A stretch of DNA of 64,000 bases from the NCBI GenBank assembly GCA_907163375.1, contig CAJQUW010002006.1, forward strand, positions 457,530 through 521,529, in the 5' to 3' direction. Below, in pieces: positions 62,544 to 64,000 of the stretch. The first letter of the stretch is position 1. Every line of letters begins with the position of its first letter. Position numbers and translations under genes: made by a program. The notes under the pieces were generated by a model. That model did no database searches. It saw nothing but the letters and a program-made list of their open reading frames with translations, and had not been told where the DNA came from. The stretch is from Prostheceraeus crozeri. Lineage: Eukaryota > Platyhelminthes > Polycladida > Euryleptidae.

Positions 62544-64000
62544 ATGGAAAGTGAAAATAAGGACTCGTTTCTAATCTACTTACCCAGTAATGCTTCTATG
62601 AATAAATTTCCCAAAAATAAACCATCAGACTATCGAGTAAAATTAAATCGCCCACTACATTTAGAAGGTGAATGGGAGGTTGGCGTTTCTAGTATTTGCT
62701 ATGATAGCAATATTCAGAATGTGAATGATTTGGAAGAAATGATATTGACTCCTCGCACCCATGATGGAATAACGATGAATAATGCATTCCAGTTCCCATA
62801 CAATTTAACATCAGATGGAAAGTGGAACTATGAATGGATTCAGATAAAATCAGATTCTTATGAACCATTTGGGAATGAGAAAATTATTAAGGCATTCAAC
62901 AGTGGTAATACTTCCATCATGAAGAATAAAAATCAGAAAGCTTATGAGTTTACTATCTATCATTGGAGTGGGAGACAGCTCCTTCGCTTTCATTCTTTTA
63001 CTAAAGGTCTTACACTGAGGTTGGATAATGAATTCTATCCGCATCTCGGTTTTGGCCATGGACTACATCTAACGTCAATTGCTACTGCAAATGTTAGAAA
63101 AGTTTATTCAAATCGAATCAACAAATTTCATTATAGATTTAAAATATTTGATGAAGATGTTGTAGAATGTGAAGAACGCATCATTTTGAAAAAGCGTGGT
63201 GTTCAACCTTTATCACTTATTGAGTTAGTAAAACGATGGAATGATACTGTGGGTAAGAAGTATGGAGAGAAAATTATGGCGGACAAAAATAAGTTGGTTA
63301 TTCAGAAATATAATGACAAACTTACAGTTTATTTCTCTCCAACCTTGCGTCATTTTGTAAGACATTATACACCTATTATTGGAAGCGGTCTGGTGTATGC
63401 TTCTCATGAATATCACACTAAAGCTGATTCAGTTAATGATGAATGGTGGGTGGACATCTATGGCGATCGCATCAAGAAAATTTACCAGTCTAATGAAGAA
63501 TCTAAAGTTGCTATCAATATAATGCCGCGTCTATATCATACAGTTGAAAGCTTCATTCATGTAGTAAATCCTTATATACAACAGAAGTTGAAGCATGTGA
63601 TGAAAAGTAAATATAATGTAAAGACACACCACATTTCGTTTTCAATTGAAAATCAACGCGTTGTTCTGAAACTGGGTGATGACATTCAATGTCAATTGAG
63701 TAAAGATTTGAAAAAACTCTTTGGTTTTTCAATGCTACAAACTGTGTTTGCTGCTGCGCATACGATTGGTATAGAAACACCAATGACACTTGATAAACAT
63801 GAACAGCACCTTTACATTCAAAGTGATTTGATTATACCTATTTCTGTTGGTGAGAAAAAAGAATACATTTTACGTGATTTCATTCATGATAAAGACGCTT
63901 CATATGGAATAGTCGAGAAGATGTTTGAATCTATTTTCTATCATCCCGTCGTCAAACAAACTATACCCTCTATTACTATCAAAATCACCAATGGTTTACA
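62544..64000 (+). CDS. GEWEVG-type Polinton structural protein 2 (runs off the window)
   Basis: From ATG 62544 the frame is open for at least 485 codons to the edge. The start (SNASMNKFPKNKPSDYRVKL, then NRPLHLEGEWEVGVSSICY) is the canonical N-terminus of this Polinton family, better conserved than in the neighbour at 61106. The two genes are therefore paralogues. Its middle has a repeated layout, in which an FGH-like block (YPHLGFGHGLHL) has a distant counterpart near residue 390 (LKKLFGFSML), suggesting internal duplication. The expected C-terminal block (G-x-x-VPF...LHFR) is not reached. Confidence 0.8.
   Translation, partial: MESENKDSFLIYLPSNASMNKFPKNKPSDYRVKLNRPLHLEGEWEVGVSSICYDSNIQNVNDLEEMILTPRTHDGITMNNAFQFPYNLTSDGKWNYEWIQIKSDSYEPFGNEKIIKAFNSGNTSIMKNKNQKAYEFTIYHWSGRQLLRFHSFTKGLTLRLDNEFYPHLGFGHGLHLTSIATANVRKVYSNRINKFHYRFKIFDEDVVECEERIILKKRGVQPLSLIELVKRWNDTVGKKYGEKIMADKNKLVIQKYNDKLTVYFSPTLRHFVRHYTPIIGSGLVYASHEYHTKADSVNDEWWVDIYGDRIKKIYQSNEESKVAINIMPRLYHTVESFIHVVNPYIQQKLKHVMKSKYNVKTHHISFSIENQRVVLKLGDDIQCQLSKDLKKLFGFSMLQTVFAAAHTIGIETPMTLDKHEQHLYIQSDLIIPISVGEKKEYILRDFIHDKDASYGIVEKMFESIFYHPVVKQTIPSITIKITNGL

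Larger units (their letters stand above)
50476..64000. mobile_element. Polinton/Maverick (adintovirus-like) element, left part; looks whole so far
   Basis: The left edge is placed at the AGTAGTAAG at 50473-50479, since Polintons typically begin with AGT and the Crypton-like frame ends there. Parts in order: tandem repeats (50572-52052), promoter, unknown protein, zinc protein, exonuclease-like, unknown, membrane RING-like, basic core-like, packaging ATPase, unknown, Cys-rich, integrase, pX/pVI-like, major capsid protein and protease. Then, on the minus strand, come a TBP-like protein and two PC4-like proteins, followed by two GEWEVG proteins on the plus strand. It continues beyond the window, so the far terminus, target duplication and a polymerase cannot be judged. 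All frames seen are full length, indicating a young copy. Confidence 0.9.

Overview
This window comes from an animal nuclear genome, most likely a marine invertebrate. It is AT-rich and has spliceosomal introns. It carries one clear host gene fragment (an astacin metalloprotease) among an unusually broad set of animal transposable elements. The species cannot be named from the sequence.

Layout. 1-6.2 kb: mostly non-coding, with a small MITE and a hAT deletion derivative. 6.2-8.2 kb: a broken Penelope-like element with a GIY-YIG domain. 8.5-9.6 kb: a fold-back Tc1-like element. 10.5-11.6 kb: eighteen exact-length copies of a 60-bp unit. 11.9-12.9 kb: the first of three copies of a MITE rich in GGTATG motifs. 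15.0-16.2 kb: four phase-consistent exons of a minus-strand astacin gene. 16.2-20.6 kb: a Ty3/Gypsy LTR fossil with a CATTG target duplication, beside those exons. 22.7-30.3 kb: LINE fragments, a Tc1-like element and a Penelope-like fragment. 30.5-39.5 kb: a transposon nest. In it a fold-back Tc1-type shell holds a RAG1-related transposon (itself carrying a MITE) and a piggyBac element. 40.3-43.4 kb: a hAT element. 43.6-44.5 kb: a piggyBac-type MITE. 46-49.6 kb: another MITE copy and a Penelope-like RT ORF between inverted repeats. 49.9-50.5 kb: the start of a Crypton-like recombinase gene, cut off at the edge of a Polinton.

The Polinton runs from about 50.48 kb past the window end, and every gene seen in it looks whole. 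It starts with 486-bp tandem repeats, then encodes an unknown protein, two small zinc proteins, a DEDDh-type exonuclease, a basic core-like protein, packaging ATPase, integrase with chromodomain, pX/pVI-like protein, major capsid protein, maturation protease and two paralogous GEWEVG proteins. On the opposite strand sits a small group that I think is the main discovery. It holds a 181-residue protein with both repeats of TATA-binding protein (TBP) and two paralogous proteins with a PC4-like motif. An octamer-like ATGCAAA motif lies 21-38 bp upstream of six Polinton start codons. Together these suggest an element-encoded transcription module. No DNA polymerase B is in view, so it may lie beyond the window.

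The second discovery is the RAG1-related transposon at 31466-35463. It has 321-bp inverted repeats and an 11-bp target duplication. The mirrored arm of the host shell preserves the empty site.
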